Shown: positions 9,331-20,208, numbered from the stretch's first letter. The stretch is DNA of 64,000 nucleotides from an uncultured Bacteroidota bacterium (GCA_902598305.1 CACKBL010000008.1:1-64000); one strand, 5' to 3'. A program made the numbers and translations. The notes: generated from the letters alone by a model not told the origin.

Positions 9331-10080
9331 CTAAACCAGATTATTTTTTTGATTAAGCCAATTAAATAAAATTTTGCAAAATTCATCAGGATGTTCCATC
9401 ATCGGCGCATGACCACATTTTTTTATCCATTCTAATTTTGAGTTAGGAAGTAAAGATTTAAATTCGCGAGCAACCTCCGGGGGAGTGACTAAATCGTTTT
9501 CACCCCAGATTAGAAGTGTAGGTGTTTTAATATTGGGTAATTCTCCTGACATGTTGTGTCTAATAGCGCTTTTTGCTATGGCAAGGGTTCTTACTAGCTT
9601 CTCTCTGTTATTAACTGTTTCAAAAACTTCATCTACTATTTCCTTAGTTGCAACCTTTGAATTATAAAATACTTCTTGAGTTTTTCTTTTGATGTAGTCA
9701 TAATTTTCTCTTTTTGGATAACTTTCACCCATAGAATTTTCATACAATCCAGAACTTCCAGTCAATACAAGTGATTTTACAAAACTTGGATTTTTATTTG
9801 AATAAATAAGACCTACATGTCCCCCCAGAGAGTTTCCAAGCAAAATCACATTACTTAGATTTTTATATTTGATAAAGTCTTCTAAAAAATCTGAAAAAGC
9901 AGTTACTGTAGTCTCTTTTAGGGGTAAATTATAAATTGGTAATTCAGGAATGATAACCTTATAACCTTTCGATGAGAAAAAACCTATAACATCCTTAAAA
10001 TTGCTCAAGCCTCCCATCAAACCGTGCAAAAGAATGATTACTTGCCCCTCTCCTTTTTCTATGTAATTATAGCTTTTCAA
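9331..10080 (-). CDS. Alpha/beta hydrolase of unknown substrate
   Basis: A 249-residue single-domain alpha/beta hydrolase without signal peptide, so cytoplasmic. The oxyanion region HGLMGG is at 19-24 and the nucleophile is Ser84 in GNSLGG; the acid is probably Asp196 in WGENDLVTP and the base His224 in KKCGHAPMMEHP. The fold and triad are clear but the substrate is not; the family includes esterases, haloperoxidases and C-C hydrolases. The start is TTG at 10080. The gene lies between engB and the divergent mraZ. I recall similar placement in other flavobacteria, which suggests an old association without telling its function. Confidence 0.8.
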   Translation of the reverse strand: MKSYNYIEKGEGQVIILLHGLMGGLSNFKDVIGFFSSKGYKVIIPELPIYNLPLKETTVTAFSDFLEDFIKYKNLSNVILLGNSLGGHVGLIYSNKNPSFVKSLVLTGSSGLYENSMGESYPKRENYDYIKRKTQEVFYNSKVATKEIVDEVFETVNNREKLVRTLAIAKSAIRHNMSGELPNIKTPTLLIWGENDLVTPPEVAREFKSLLPNSKLEWIKKCGHAPMMEHPDEFCKILFNWLNQKNNLV

Positions 10081-10181
10081 TTTTTTTAATTTCCAATTAA
10101 TTTTTAGTTACCCTCCATTCAAATATAACTATTATAGTGCATTCATTCTATTTTATTTTTTAAAGTTTAAAATTAATGAGA

Positions 10182-10230
10182 GTGGTAAAAGTTATTAACA
10201 TTGTGGTAAGAAGTGGTTAAATGTGGTAAA
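10182..10230 (+). promoter_or_regulatory. Probable MraZ operator: phased GTGG boxes
   Basis: GTGGT occurs at 10182, 10203, 10213 and 10223. The last three are exactly 10 bp apart (GTGGTAAGAA, GTGGTTAAAT, GTGGTAAATA) and the first is 21 bp away, so all lie on about the same helix face. They stand 35-80 bp before the mraZ start. MraZ is known in Escherichia coli and Mycoplasma to bind tandem G-rich boxes with about 10 bp period at its own promoter, so autoregulation of the dcw cluster is the natural reading. The region 10081-10263 otherwise shows no gene. Confidence 0.75.
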
Positions 10231-10263
10231 TATCTTATATATTTATAAAAAGGTTAATAAAAA

Positions 10264-10719
10264 TTGAATCATTTTATAGGTACTTATGAGTGTAAAATCG
10301 ATGCTAAAGGAAGAATTTTAATTCCTTCAGCTTTAAAAAAGCAGATATCTACATCAAATAAAGAGGGTTTCGTTATCAAAAGAGGGTTATTTAATAATTG
10401 CATAGAGTTGTATCCATTCGATCAATGGAAATTTGTAATGAATAAAATTGATCAACTTAATCGGTTTAACAAAAAGAATATTGATTTCATCCGACGATTT
10501 ACCGCTGGGGTGAAGAAAATTGAGATAGACACAAATGGAAGGCTGTTAATTTCTAAGGATTTAATAAAACATGCTCATATTAAAAAGAATATAGTTATTA
10601 GTGCAGCTGTAAACATTCTTGAAATTTGGGATAAAACCCTTTATGAGGAAGTAATTGACGAAGCTAAAGTGGATTTCAGTTCTTTGGCGGAAGAAGTAAT
10701 GGGAGATGAAAATGAGTAA
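10264..10719 (+). CDS. mraZ: Transcriptional regulator MraZ
   Basis: First gene of the dcw cluster; a ring-forming DNA-binding protein that represses its own operon in other bacteria. The 151 residues contain two SpoVT/AbrB-like half domains: DAKGRILIPSALKKQ at about 12-26 and [15 protein letters not shown] at about 97-111, as in the family. The start is TTG at 10264, giving the expected short N-terminus before the first domain. The boxes upstream support autoregulation. Its stop overlaps the start of rsmH. Confidence 0.95.
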   Translation: MNHFIGTYECKIDAKGRILIPSALKKQISTSNKEGFVIKRGLFNNCIELYPFDQWKFVMNKIDQLNRFNKKNIDFIRRFTAGVKKIEIDTNGRLLISKDLIKHAHIKKNIVISAAVNILEIWDKTLYEEVIDEAKVDFSSLAEEVMGDENE

Positions 10720-11614
10720 TTTTTACCACAATCCAGTACTACTTGAAAAATCAATATGTGAACTTGTAACCAATCCGAATGGAATATATGTTGATGCTAC
10801 TTATGGTGGTGGAGGCCACTCGAAGGAGGTCCTTTGCAGATTAACAAAAAAAGGAAAGCTATTTGCATTTGATCAGGATAATGATACAAAACAAAATTTA
10901 ATTGATGATAGAAGATTTTTTTTTATCAATTCTAATTTTAAACACTTAAAAAAATACTTAAATCATCATAATATCTATAAAGTAAATGGCATAATTGCTG
11001 ATTTTGGTGTGTCATCGCATCAATTAGATGAACCTTCAAGAGGTTTTTCCATAATGAAAGATGGACCTCTGGACATGAGAATGAATAAATCCTCAGATTT
11101 AACGGCTCAAAATGTTGTTAATTATTATGAAGGGAAAAAACTTTACAAAATATTAAAAGAATATGGGCAGGTTACTCGGGCCAATGAAATCGTTAACAAA
11201 ATTGTATCGTATAGAAAAACAAAGCAAATAAAATCAACGATAGATCTCGTCAAGGTAGTGGAAGATTCTATAAGTAAATTTTCAAAGTATAAGATCCTTG
11301 CAAAGATTTTCCAATCCATTCGAATAGAAGTTAATAATGAGTTAGAGGCAATAAGGCAACTATTGATACAGGCATCAGAGTTGGTTAAAATTGGAGGTAG
11401 AATGGTTTGTATATCCTACCATTCTCTGGAAGATAAACTGATTAAAAATTTTATTAGAAGTGGTTCATTTGACAATAAAGATAATAGGGATTTTTTTGGG
11501 AATGTTCAAAAACCATTTAAGAAAATCGGAGGTTTAATAACACCTGATGCTAATGAAATAAAAAAAAATAAAAGAGCGAGGAGTGCCAAGATGAGAATAG
11601 CTGAAAAAATATGA
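10706..11614 (+). CDS. rsmH: 16S rRNA m4C1402 methyltransferase RsmH
   Basis: Methylates N4 of C1402 in the 16S rRNA decoding site. The 302-residue protein starts with YHNPVLLEKS, has the SAM-binding YVDATYGGGGHS motif, GIIADFGVSSHQLD and RGFSIMKDGPLDMRM motifs, and ends with the CISYHSLEDKLIKNFI and RARSAKMRIAE segments typical of MraW/RsmH. Two in-frame ATG codons (10706 and 10712) both lie inside the mraZ end; either gives a good N-terminus. The 4-nt overlap with ftsL indicates coupling. Confidence 0.95.
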   Translation: MKMSNFYHNPVLLEKSICELVTNPNGIYVDATYGGGGHSKEVLCRLTKKGKLFAFDQDNDTKQNLIDDRRFFFINSNFKHLKKYLNHHNIYKVNGIIADFGVSSHQLDEPSRGFSIMKDGPLDMRMNKSSDLTAQNVVNYYEGKKLYKILKEYGQVTRANEIVNKIVSYRKTKQIKSTIDLVKVVEDSISKFSKYKILAKIFQSIRIEVNNELEAIRQLLIQASELVKIGGRMVCISYHSLEDKLIKNFIRSGSFDNKDNRDFFGNVQKPFKKIGGLITPDANEIKKNKRARSAKMRIAEKI

Positions 11615-11919
11615 AAAATATTTTATCCCTTTTAAATATTGATTTTTTGTTGAAGGAGGATTCAATGAAAAATTGGAGAATGCTTTTTTTTATATCAATT
11701 CTTGCAATGATATCAATAGCCAGCGGTCACAGTGCAGATAAAAAAATTTATCAGATTGCAAATTTGAATAATGATTTGAAAAGAGTGAAAAGCGAATTTG
11801 TAGAAAATAAATCCCAATTAATGTTTTTAAAATTAGAAACAAGAATTGCTAACAGGCTGATTGAAATTGGAGTTGGTCCCTCTAAGGAAAAACCTATAAG
11901 ATTAAAATCAAAAAAATAA
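11611..11919 (+). CDS. ftsL: FtsL-like cell division protein
   Basis: Short bitopic protein of the divisome, expected to pair with FtsB/FtsQ. The 102 residues comprise a cytoplasmic N-terminus of about 22 residues, one membrane segment (about 23-41) and a periplasmic helical part rich in Lys, Asn and Leu that could form a coiled coil. Sequence identity across FtsL proteins is low, so the call rests mainly on topology, size and position between rsmH and ftsI. It overlaps rsmH by 4 nt and abuts ftsI without a gap. Confidence 0.8.
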   Translation: MKNILSLLNIDFLLKEDSMKNWRMLFFISILAMISIASGHSADKKIYQIANLNNDLKRVKSEFVENKSQLMFLKLETRIANRLIEIGVGPSKEKPIRLKSKK

Positions 11920-13920
11920 ATGAATCGCATTGAAAAAAAAATAATGTTTAGATATTACATATCCCTCGGGTTTATTGTTTTTTTTGCGTTTATTTTAGTT
12001 GGAAAATTATTATACATACAAATTAGAGAAGGAGATTATTACAGAAATATTTCTGCAAATAATACAATCAAGAATTTTATTTTAGAACCCAGCAGAGGAA
12101 ACATCTATTCTGATGATAATAGTTTATTAGCAACCACAACACCTCGTTATGAAATTAGATGGGATTCCAAAGTCCCATCGGAATCAAACTTTCAAGAAAA
12201 AAAAGTAAATCTTTCAAAAGGACTTTCTAAGATTTTAGGTAAAAGCTTTCATTATTACTTAAACATTTTGAACAATGCAAGAAAAGAGGGGAATAGATAT
12301 CTTTTGATTTCTAAAAACTTAAGTTATTCTAAATATAAACAAATTAGGAGTTTGCCTCTTTTTAATCTTTCTTCACTCAAAGGTGGATTAATAGTTGAGT
12401 CAAAAGAGGTTAGAGAAAATCCTATGGGTAAAATTTGTGAAAGGACAATTGGTTATGAAAAAAAGGACCCATCTGGGCACTATATAAGAGTTGGTCTTGA
12501 AGGTGCTTTCAGTCACTTTTTAAAAGGGCAAAGTGGGCAAAGATTGAAACAGAAAATAGCAAACGGTCAATGGAAGCCAATTAATGACAATAATGAAAGA
12601 GAGCCAACTCAAGGTTACGATATTTTTTCAACAATTAATGTAAATATTCAAGATATAACACACCATGCACTTTTGCGGCAGTTAGAAAAATACAAGGCAG
12701 ACCATGGTTGTGCAGTTGTAATGAAAACAAATACTGGAGAAATAAAATCCATTGTTAATCTTTCTAAAACTAGAAGTGGGAAATATTATGAAAAATTTAA
12801 TTATGCAGTAGCAGAATCTCAAGAACCAGGCTCAACATTTAAATTAATGTCTGTTATAGCAACATTAGAAAATAATAATGGAATTAGTGAAAAGTTGATA
12901 GATACAAAAAATGGTGAAATTACCTTTTATGAAAAATATAAAGTTCGAGATTCAAAAAAAGGTGGTTATGGAAAATTAAGACCATCTAAAGCTTTTGAGG
13001 TCTCTTCCAACACTGGCATTGTGAAAATGGTATATGAAAATTTTAAAAATAATCCAGAAAAGTTTGTTGATAGATTGTATAATATGGGATTAAATGAGGT
13101 ATTAGGTTTAAGTATTAAAGGAGAGGGTAAGCCAATGATTCCATACCCTGGAGACAAAAATTGGAGTGGAATTTCATTACCATGGATGGCATTTGGTTAC
13201 GGAATCAAACTAACACCTCTTCAAATCCTCTCATTTTATAATGGTATTGCAAACGGAGGCGAAATAGTAAAACCTCGGTTTGTATACAAAATTAAAAGCC
13301 CTGGGTCATCTTCTATTAAAACTTATGAAAAAGAAATTTTAAACCCGTCAATCTGTTCAAATATAACATTAAGCAAAGTTCAAAAAATGATGTTCAATGT
13401 AATAGATAAAAAATGGGGAACTGCAAACAAAATCAAAAGTAGCCAATTAAAAATGGCTGGAAAGACAGGTACATGCCAAATAGATTACACATCAGAGGAA
13501 ACCCAATATGTATCAAGTTTTGTGGGTTATTTTCCATACGAAAAACCAGAATATTCGTGTATTGTAGTTGTCAATAAACCTAACAAGGAGATTGGATACT
13601 ATGGAGGTGAAGTTGCGGCTCCCGTTTTTAAAGAAATAGCAGAAAAATTATTCGTTAGAACCCCCAAAGAGATAATTGTTAAGTCTATCAACCATACAAG
13701 CAATTTTTTAAAAAATTATAAGCAAATAGAAAATTATAAAAAAAATAAACGTTCTGTCATCCCAAATTTCATAGGGATGCCGGCGATGGATGCAATAGTA
13801 ATCCTTGAGCAAATGGGTTTAAAATTTGTACTTAAAGGGGAGGGAAAAGTATTCAATCAATCAATTAAATCTGGATCAAAAGTAGATTATAACAAAAAAA
13901 TTATTTTACACCTATCATGA
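11920..13920 (+). CDS. ftsI: Peptidoglycan transpeptidase FtsI (PBP3) with a PASTA domain
   Basis: Septal class B penicillin-binding protein that crosslinks peptidoglycan together with FtsW. A membrane anchor at about 12-34 is followed by the PBP dimerisation domain and the transpeptidase with catalytic Ser305 in STFK, SSN at 362-364 and KTG at 515-517. Residues about 612-666 form one PASTA domain (VIPNFIGMPAMDAI and onwards), common in flavobacterial FtsI. The total of 666 is normal for this architecture. The stop overlaps the murE start (ATGA). Confidence 0.95.
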   Translation: MNRIEKKIMFRYYISLGFIVFFAFILVGKLLYIQIREGDYYRNISANNTIKNFILEPSRGNIYSDDNSLLATTTPRYEIRWDSKVPSESNFQEKKVNLSKGLSKILGKSFHYYLNILNNARKEGNRYLLISKNLSYSKYKQIRSLPLFNLSSLKGGLIVESKEVRENPMGKICERTIGYEKKDPSGHYIRVGLEGAFSHFLKGQSGQRLKQKIANGQWKPINDNNEREPTQGYDIFSTINVNIQDITHHALLRQLEKYKADHGCAVVMKTNTGEIKSIVNLSKTRSGKYYEKFNYAVAESQEPGSTFKLMSVIATLENNNGISEKLIDTKNGEITFYEKYKVRDSKKGGYGKLRPSKAFEVSSNTGIVKMVYENFKNNPEKFVDRLYNMGLNEVLGLSIKGEGKPMIPYPGDKNWSGISLPWMAFGYGIKLTPLQILSFYNGIANGGEIVKPRFVYKIKSPGSSSIKTYEKEILNPSICSNITLSKVQKMMFNVIDKKWGTANKIKSSQLKMAGKTGTCQIDYTSEETQYVSSFVGYFPYEKPEYSCIVVVNKPNKEIGYYGGEVAAPVFKEIAEKLFVRTPKEIIVKSINHTSNFLKNYKQIENYKKNKRSVIPNFIGMPAMDAIVILEQMGLKFVLKGEGKVFNQSIKSGSKVDYNKKIILHLS

Positions 13921-15365
13921 AAGTGTTAAAAGATATAATCTATGGTGTTGATTTAGATTCAATAAGAGGGGATACAAACTTAAATATCAACTCAATAGAA
14001 TTTGACTCTAGAAAGGTTAAAAAGGGATCTTTGTTTGTTGCGATAAAGGGGAAAAATGTTGATGGCCATTCCTTTATAGACAAAGCAATAGAAAATGGTG
14101 CTTCGGCTGTAATTTACAATGATTATAATTTCAAGGACCAGAAAATCACTTTTATTAAAACCCCAAATACGAGAAAATCTTTGTCATTGGTAGCCTCAAA
14201 TTTTTATGAAAATCCATCAAAAAAAATAAAACTGGTTGGAATTACTGGAACCAATGGCAAAACAACAGTCGCTACTCTTCTATTCAATTTATTTAATAAA
14301 ACAGGAATAAAATCAGGACTAATTTCTACTATCAACATAAAATATGCTGGAATTGAGATTGAAAATCATCAAACCACTCCAGATTCAAAAAAAATCAACG
14401 AAATACTCAGTGAAATGTTAGAAAATCAGATTGAGTTTTGTTTTATGGAGGTCTCTTCACATGGGATAGATCAGTATAGAATAAATGGGTTAAAATTTTA
14501 TTGCGGAGTTTTTACAAATATTACTAGAGATCATTTAGATTATCATAAGACTTTTGCTTCTTACAGAAATGTCAAAAAGAGGTTTTTTGACTGTCTTACA
14601 TCTGACTCCTTTGCAATTATAAATTCAGACGATAAAAACTCAAAATTCATGGTTCAGAATTGTTTATCCAAAATTAAAACTTTTGGGATTAAAAACTTAG
14701 CAGACAATAATGGGAAAATTTTAGAAATTGATTTTTCGGGAATGCTTTTGAAAATTAATAACAAAGAGTTTTGGACACCACTTGTTGGTAAATTTAATGC
14801 CTCCAATCTTCTTGCAGTTTTTTCAGTAGCAAATTTAGCTGGAATTAAGTCAATTGAAATTTTAAGAATCTTAAGTCAAACCAAAGGAATAAATGGGAGA
14901 TTTGAAATTGTAAAAACGCCCAACAATGCATTTGTAATAGTGGATTATGCACACACCCCCAATGGTCTCCAAAATGTTATAGATACAATAAGCCAGATAA
15001 GGACAAAAAACGAAGTATTTATTACGATAATAGGGTGTGGAGGTAACAGGGATTTAGGTAAAAGGTCAAAAATGGGGGAAATCGTCTTAAATGGTTGCGA
15101 TAAAGTAATTTTCACATCTGATAATCCAAGATATGAAAAACCAGAGAAAATAATTAATGATATGTTATTAGGAATTAATCCCAATAACATGAAAAAAATT
15201 TCAAAAATAGTTAATAGAAAAGAAGCAATTGAAAAAGGTTGTTCGCAACTTAATTCTGGAGATATACTGTTGGTCGTTGGAAAGGGTCACGAAACTTATC
15301 AAGAAATAAAAGGTGAGAAAATTCCTTTTAATGATATTAAAATTGTAAAAGAATCATTTAGTTAA
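13917..15365 (+). CDS. murE: UDP-MurNAc-tripeptide synthetase MurE, meso-diaminopimelate type
   Basis: Adds the third residue of the peptidoglycan stem. The ATP loop GTNGKTT is at 111-117. The substrate motif is DNPR at 402-405, which marks enzymes using meso-diaminopimelate rather than lysine, so the wall is predicted to be of the usual Gram-negative type. The 482-residue length and the closing [12 protein letters not shown] segment fit. The start overlaps ftsI by 4 nt, and mraY follows after 5 nt. Confidence 0.96.
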   Translation: MKVLKDIIYGVDLDSIRGDTNLNINSIEFDSRKVKKGSLFVAIKGKNVDGHSFIDKAIENGASAVIYNDYNFKDQKITFIKTPNTRKSLSLVASNFYENPSKKIKLVGITGTNGKTTVATLLFNLFNKTGIKSGLISTINIKYAGIEIENHQTTPDSKKINEILSEMLENQIEFCFMEVSSHGIDQYRINGLKFYCGVFTNITRDHLDYHKTFASYRNVKKRFFDCLTSDSFAIINSDDKNSKFMVQNCLSKIKTFGIKNLADNNGKILEIDFSGMLLKINNKEFWTPLVGKFNASNLLAVFSVANLAGIKSIEILRILSQTKGINGRFEIVKTPNNAFVIVDYAHTPNGLQNVIDTISQIRTKNEVFITIIGCGGNRDLGKRSKMGEIVLNGCDKVIFTSDNPRYEKPEKIINDMLLGINPNNMKKISKIVNRKEAIEKGCSQLNSGDILLVVGKGHETYQEIKGEKIPFNDIKIVKESFS

Positions 15366-15370
15366 ATATT

Positions 15371-16588
15371 ATGCTTTACTACTTATTTAATTTTCTAGAA
15401 TATAAATATCAGATTCCTGGAGCAGGACTTTTTCAATACATTTCATTTAGAGCCGCATTTGCCCTCATTTTTTCGCTAATTATATCAATTTTCTTTGGAA
15501 AGAAAATTATTAAAATTTTAATACTAAACAATATTGGTGAAAAAGTAAGGATACTTGGTTTGAAAGATGAAACTAAAAAAAATGGCACACCTACTATGGG
15601 TGGAATTATTATAATAATAGGTACAATCTTACCAGTACTTTTATTTTCCAAGTTTAACAACATATACATTATTTTGTTAATGTTCACAACTATATGGATG
15701 GGTGTTATAGGTTTCATTGATGATTATATAAAAATTTTCAAAAATGATAAAAAAGGTTTAAAAGGGAGTTTCAAAGTCATTGGTCAAATTATGTTAGGAA
15801 TAGTTGTGAGTTCAACTATTTATTTCCATCCTGAAATAACAATCAAACAAAAAATATTGGAAAATTCCAAAACATCAAAAATTCATGACAAAACTTTTTA
15901 TAAACAAGAGAAATCTACAAAAACTACAATTCCATTGGTTAAGGATAACGAGTTTGACTATTATTATTTAATTAAGTGGACCACAATTCCCAAATCAATG
16001 ACATGGATAATTTTTATTCCAATGGTAGTTTTTATAATAACCGCTGTTTCAAATGGAGCAAACTTGACTGATGGAATTGATGGATTAGCAGCAGGGAGTT
16101 CTGCTATTATGGCGATAACACTTGGAATTTTTGCATGGGTTTCTGGGAACATAATTTTTTCAGATTATTTAAATATTATGTATATACCTAATGTTGGAGA
16201 AATTACAGTTTTTGTCGCCTCATTTACTGGTGGTTTGATTGGATTTTTATGGTTTAATACATATCCAGCTGATGTTTTTATGGGTGACACTGGAAGTTTG
16301 ACTGTCGGGGCTTTAATTTCAGTTATAGCAATTATGGTTAGAAAAGAATTATTACTTCCAATTATTTGTGGAATTTTTCTTATAGAAGTTTTATCTGTAA
16401 TAATTCAAGTTTTCTACTTCAAGTATACAAAAAATAAGAAAGGAGAGGGTAAAAGAATTTTTTTGATGTCTCCAATCCACCATCATTATCAAAAGAAAGG
16501 GATTCATGAGAGTAAAATTGTAAACAGATTTTTAATAATGGGAGTTTTATTAGGTGTCCTAGCAATTTTAACATTAAAAATAAGATGA
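15371..16588 (+). CDS. mraY: Phospho-MurNAc-pentapeptide transferase MraY
   Basis: Integral membrane enzyme that transfers phospho-MurNAc-pentapeptide to undecaprenyl phosphate (lipid I). Around ten hydrophobic segments are visible. The motifs GTPTMGG at 72-78, DDYIKIFK at 117-124, [20 protein letters not shown] and HHHYQKKG are all present. The 405 residues are more than the E. coli enzyme (360); the extra part is a hydrophilic loop of about 50 residues near 155-200, as in other Bacteroidetes. ATGA overlap with murD. Confidence 0.96.
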   Translation: MLYYLFNFLEYKYQIPGAGLFQYISFRAAFALIFSLIISIFFGKKIIKILILNNIGEKVRILGLKDETKKNGTPTMGGIIIIIGTILPVLLFSKFNNIYIILLMFTTIWMGVIGFIDDYIKIFKNDKKGLKGSFKVIGQIMLGIVVSSTIYFHPEITIKQKILENSKTSKIHDKTFYKQEKSTKTTIPLVKDNEFDYYYLIKWTTIPKSMTWIIFIPMVVFIITAVSNGANLTDGIDGLAAGSSAIMAITLGIFAWVSGNIIFSDYLNIMYIPNVGEITVFVASFTGGLIGFLWFNTYPADVFMGDTGSLTVGALISVIAIMVRKELLLPIICGIFLIEVLSVIIQVFYFKYTKNKKGEGKRIFLMSPIHHHYQKKGIHESKIVNRFLIMGVLLGVLAILTLKIR

Positions 16589-17925
16589 AAGGATTAGTTG
16601 CAATCTTGGGGTCTGGAGAAAGTGGAAGAGGTGCAGCAATTCTTGCAAAAAAGGTAGGATATGAAGTTTTCGTTTCGGATTCGAATAAAATTTCAAAACA
16701 AACAAAGTTATTGTTTAAAAAACTATCCATTGATTACGAAGAAAATCATCACTCAATAGATAAAATTATAAGAGCTAATAAAGTAATTAAAAGCCCGGGT
16801 ATTGACAAAAAGTCGGATATAATAGTTGATATAAATAAAAAGGGGATTGATGTAATATCAGAAATTGAGTTTGGATTTTTACAAACTGATTCTAAAATTA
16901 TAGGGGTGACAGGCAGCAATGGTAAAACTACTACTGCATCTATGATTTATCATATTTTAAAAAAGTCAGGGTTTAATGTTGCTTTAGCGGGAAATATTGG
17001 TAAAAGTTTTTCAGAGTCTATTGCTGAACAAAATTATCAAATTTATGTTCTAGAAATCAGCAGCTTTCAGTTAGACAATATTATGGATTTTTCCGCTGAT
17101 ATTTCTGTAATTACAAGTATTTCCCCGGATCACTTAGATAGGTATAATTACGATTTTAATGAATATATAAAAGCTAAACTTAGGATAACCCTTAATCAAA
17201 GTATAAATCAATTTTTAATTTTTAACTCCGATGATAAGGAGTTAAAAAAAGCTGTAAAAAAGTATGCTCAAAACGTAACTCAATTTCCCTACGGTTTTAA
17301 TCATCCAGAAGGAGATTTAACTACTACTGTAAAAAAGAAATCAATAATTGTTAAAGAAAAAAAAAATATTAATATGTATGATACTTTAAATTTTTCCCTT
17401 AAAGGGAGACATAATTTACTAAATGCAATGGCTGCAGTTTCAGTAGCTAGACTTTTAAAAGTCTCAAATAAATGTATAAGAGATAGTTTAATTAGTTTTT
17501 CAAATGTAGAACACAGACTAGAGGAGGTATTAAAAATTCAAAATATAACCTATATAAATGATTCAAAAGCTACGAATGTTAATGCAACTTTTTATGCTCT
17601 TGAAAGCATGGAGGGACAAACGGTGTGGATTGCCGGTGGTATAGATAAAGGTAATAATTACATGGAACTACTACCCTTGGTAAGAGAAAAGGTAAAATCA
17701 ATTGTTTGTATTGGATTGGATAATGAAAAAATTATTGAATCTTTTTCTCCTGTTGTTGATGTTTTAGTTGAGACTCAATCTATGTCTGAAGCAGTAAAAA
17801 TTGCACATAAACTAGCTAATAAAAAAGAGTATGTTTTATTATCACCTGCGTGTGCAAGTTTTGATCTTTTCAAAAACTTTGAAGATCGTGGAAATCAATT
17901 CAAAAAAGCAGTAAGAAACCTCTAA
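16585..17925 (+). CDS. murD: UDP-MurNAc-L-alanine:D-glutamate ligase MurD
   Basis: Adds D-glutamate, the second stem peptide residue. The 446-residue protein has an N-terminal Rossmann-like domain starting [11 protein letters not shown], the ATP loop GSNGKTTT at 110-117, a central domain with EISSFQLD and SPDHLDRY, and a C-terminal domain with the [11 protein letters not shown] motif and [17 protein letters not shown]. All these are standard for MurD. It overlaps mraY by 4 nt and is followed after 5 nt by ftsW. Confidence 0.95.
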   Translation: MKGLVAILGSGESGRGAAILAKKVGYEVFVSDSNKISKQTKLLFKKLSIDYEENHHSIDKIIRANKVIKSPGIDKKSDIIVDINKKGIDVISEIEFGFLQTDSKIIGVTGSNGKTTTASMIYHILKKSGFNVALAGNIGKSFSESIAEQNYQIYVLEISSFQLDNIMDFSADISVITSISPDHLDRYNYDFNEYIKAKLRITLNQSINQFLIFNSDDKELKKAVKKYAQNVTQFPYGFNHPEGDLTTTVKKKSIIVKEKKNINMYDTLNFSLKGRHNLLNAMAAVSVARLLKVSNKCIRDSLISFSNVEHRLEEVLKIQNITYINDSKATNVNATFYALESMEGQTVWIAGGIDKGNNYMELLPLVREKVKSIVCIGLDNEKIIESFSPVVDVLVETQSMSEAVKIAHKLANKKEYVLLSPACASFDLFKNFEDRGNQFKKAVRNL

Positions 17926-17930
17926 TAATA

Positions 17931-19127
17931 ATGCAAAAACGACTACTTGAAGGGGATAAAGTTTTATGGGCACTTTTAGCATTGTTGGCTCTTTTTTCTT
18001 TCTTTCCCATCTTTAGTGCAAGTTCTAATTTAAGTTACGTTATAGGAAATGGAACACCTTGGCAATACTTACTGAAACATACATTCATTTTAATTACTGG
18101 TTTCCTTTTAATTTTAAGTGTCCATAAAATTCCTTTTTATTATTTTAAAGGTATATCTATTTTACTCTTACCAATCGTAATTTTAATGTTGCTGTATACC
18201 ATAAGTCAAGGCAATATGATTGATGGAGTAAATGCAAGTAGGTGGATTAAAATTCCGATAATTGGGATTAGTTTTCAAACATCTTCTTTAGCTTCATTAG
18301 TTTTGATGATTTATATAGCATACTATCTTGACAAAGTTAAAGAACAAAAAACTGATTTTAAAAATTCATTATTCCCTTTGTGGACTCCCATTTTTTTGAT
18401 ATTTATATTAGTTTTCCCAACAAATTTATCTACTGCATTGATTGTTCTATTTACTGTTTTTTTGATTCTAATTTACGGTTCTTATCCGATTAAATATTTA
18501 TTAAATATTTTTTTAATTGGTTTTTTTTCATTTACAACATTTATTTTTTTAGCAATCCAATATCCCGAAAAAGCTCCAGACAGATTAGGAACATGGATAA
18601 ACAGAGTTGAAAATTATTTTAACCCCTCGTTGAGTAAGGATGGAAATTATCAGATTGAAAGAGCAAAAATTGCAATAGCCTCTGGAGGTATAACTGGTTT
18701 AGGAGTTGGCAAAAGTGTAATGAAAAACTTCTTACCTCAAAGTAGCTCCGACTTCATTTATGCTATTATTGTTGAAGAATACGGATTAATTGGAGGAATA
18801 ATGGTAATCTTAATTTATTTATTAATTCTCTTTAGAATAACAGTTATTCTCCACCATGCAAGCAATGCTTATGGTAAATTATTAGTTATTGCAACCGGTC
18901 TACCAATCATTATTCAAGCATTTATTAACATAGGTGTTGCTTTAAATATTTTTCCTGTTACAGGACAGACTCTGCCATTGCTAAGTAGTGGTGGGTCCGC
19001 AGCTTGGGTTACATGCATAGCTTTTGGAATAATTCTGAGTGTAAGTGAAGAAAGATTCAGTCAAGGAAGAATAAAGCAAGCTAAACCGGTTTCAAATCCA
19101 TTATTAATTATCAGTGAAGAAAAATAG
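17931..19127 (+). CDS. ftsW: Septal peptidoglycan polymerase FtsW
   Basis: SEDS-family glycosyltransferase that polymerises lipid II at the septum with FtsI. The 398-residue protein has about ten membrane segments, an extracytoplasmic loop containing the NYQIERAKIAIASGG region, and the late GQTLPLLSSGGSA motif of the FtsW/RodA family. Being in the dcw cluster next to murG it is FtsW rather than RodA. The last 14 nt overlap murG. Confidence 0.94.
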   Translation: MQKRLLEGDKVLWALLALLALFSFFPIFSASSNLSYVIGNGTPWQYLLKHTFILITGFLLILSVHKIPFYYFKGISILLLPIVILMLLYTISQGNMIDGVNASRWIKIPIIGISFQTSSLASLVLMIYIAYYLDKVKEQKTDFKNSLFPLWTPIFLIFILVFPTNLSTALIVLFTVFLILIYGSYPIKYLLNIFLIGFFSFTTFIFLAIQYPEKAPDRLGTWINRVENYFNPSLSKDGNYQIERAKIAIASGGITGLGVGKSVMKNFLPQSSSDFIYAIIVEEYGLIGGIMVILIYLLILFRITVILHHASNAYGKLLVIATGLPIIIQAFINIGVALNIFPVTGQTLPLLSSGGSAAWVTCIAFGIILSVSEERFSQGRIKQAKPVSNPLLIISEEK

Positions 19128-20208
19128 AATAATAATATCTGGTGGTGGGACTGGAGGTCATATATATCCGGGGATTGCGATTGGGAATTATTTAAAAAAA
19201 ATTAATCACTTGAACCAAATTTTATTTGTAGGTGCTTTTGGAAACTTGGAAATGAAGAAAGTTCCCCAAGCAGGATTTAATATAAAGGGATTATGGATTT
19301 CAGGTCTTAACAGAAAAAAGTGGTGGAAGAACATTTTTCTCCCTGTAAAAATACTAGTAAGTCTTTTTCAAGCACTTTTAATTTGGGTTAGATTTAGGCC
19401 AGATATTATGATTGGTACTGGAGGATATGCAAGTCTTCCCATTTTAATCGTTGGGTCAATTTTCAAAACAAAAATTGTTATTCAAGAACAAAATTATTTA
19501 CCAGGCATTAGTAATAAAATACTCTCTCGTTTTGCAATAATTATAGCCGTAGCTTATGAAAATATGGAAAGGTTCTTTCCACACCAAAAAATTATTTTAA
19601 CCGGTAATCCAGTTAGAAATTCATTGATTCAATCTAAACTAGAAATAAAAAATATTAAAAAAAATAGTCATTTAGATAAAATTGGTTTGAATCTCCTTGT
19701 TTTAGGAGGTAGCTTAGGTTCTGAAAAAATAAATGAAGTTATTTCCAATAATTTACTTTTCTTCAAAAAAAATAAAATAAAGCTAGTATGGCAGTGTGGA
19801 AAAAAATATTATAATAGATTCAAGGATTTCGAAGACAAGTGGATTAATATTTATCCATTTTTGGAACAAATTGAAAAGTTCTACGACGAATGCGATATAA
19901 TTATTTCACGAGCTGGTGCTTTAACAATTTCTGAACTTTGCATTGTAGCAAAACCATCTATTTTAATTCCCTCTCCTAATGTTTCGGAAAATCATCAACT
20001 TCATAACGCAAAATATTTGCTAGATAGAAGAGCTGCAATTATGATTGAAGAACAAAAAGTTGATAATGAATTTATAATAGAATTAGAAAAACTTGTTGTG
20101 TCCAGGTTAGTCCGAAAACAACTTTCAACGGCAATTTGTAAACTTGCTAAACCCGATGCAACTAAAGATATAGCATTTCAAATAAATAAAATTTTAGCTA
20201 ATGGTTAA
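19114..20208 (+). CDS. murG: UDP-GlcNAc:lipid I N-acetylglucosaminyltransferase MurG
   Basis: Peripheral membrane GT-B glycosyltransferase converting lipid I to lipid II. The N-terminal glycine-rich loop GGGTGGH is at 10-16, followed by MIGTGGYAS, and the C-terminal domain shows LVLGGSLGSEKIN, the ISRAGALTISEL donor-binding motif and NHQLHNAKYL. Length 364 is standard. The start codon is GTG at 19114, inside the end of ftsW. It overlaps murC by 8 nt. Confidence 0.95.
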   Translation: MKKNRIIISGGGTGGHIYPGIAIGNYLKKINHLNQILFVGAFGNLEMKKVPQAGFNIKGLWISGLNRKKWWKNIFLPVKILVSLFQALLIWVRFRPDIMIGTGGYASLPILIVGSIFKTKIVIQEQNYLPGISNKILSRFAIIIAVAYENMERFFPHQKIILTGNPVRNSLIQSKLEIKNIKKNSHLDKIGLNLLVLGGSLGSEKINEVISNNLLFFKKNKIKLVWQCGKKYYNRFKDFEDKWINIYPFLEQIEKFYDECDIIISRAGALTISELCIVAKPSILIPSPNVSENHQLHNAKYLLDRRAAIMIEEQKVDNEFIIELEKLVVSRLVRKQLSTAICKLAKPDATKDIAFQINKILANG

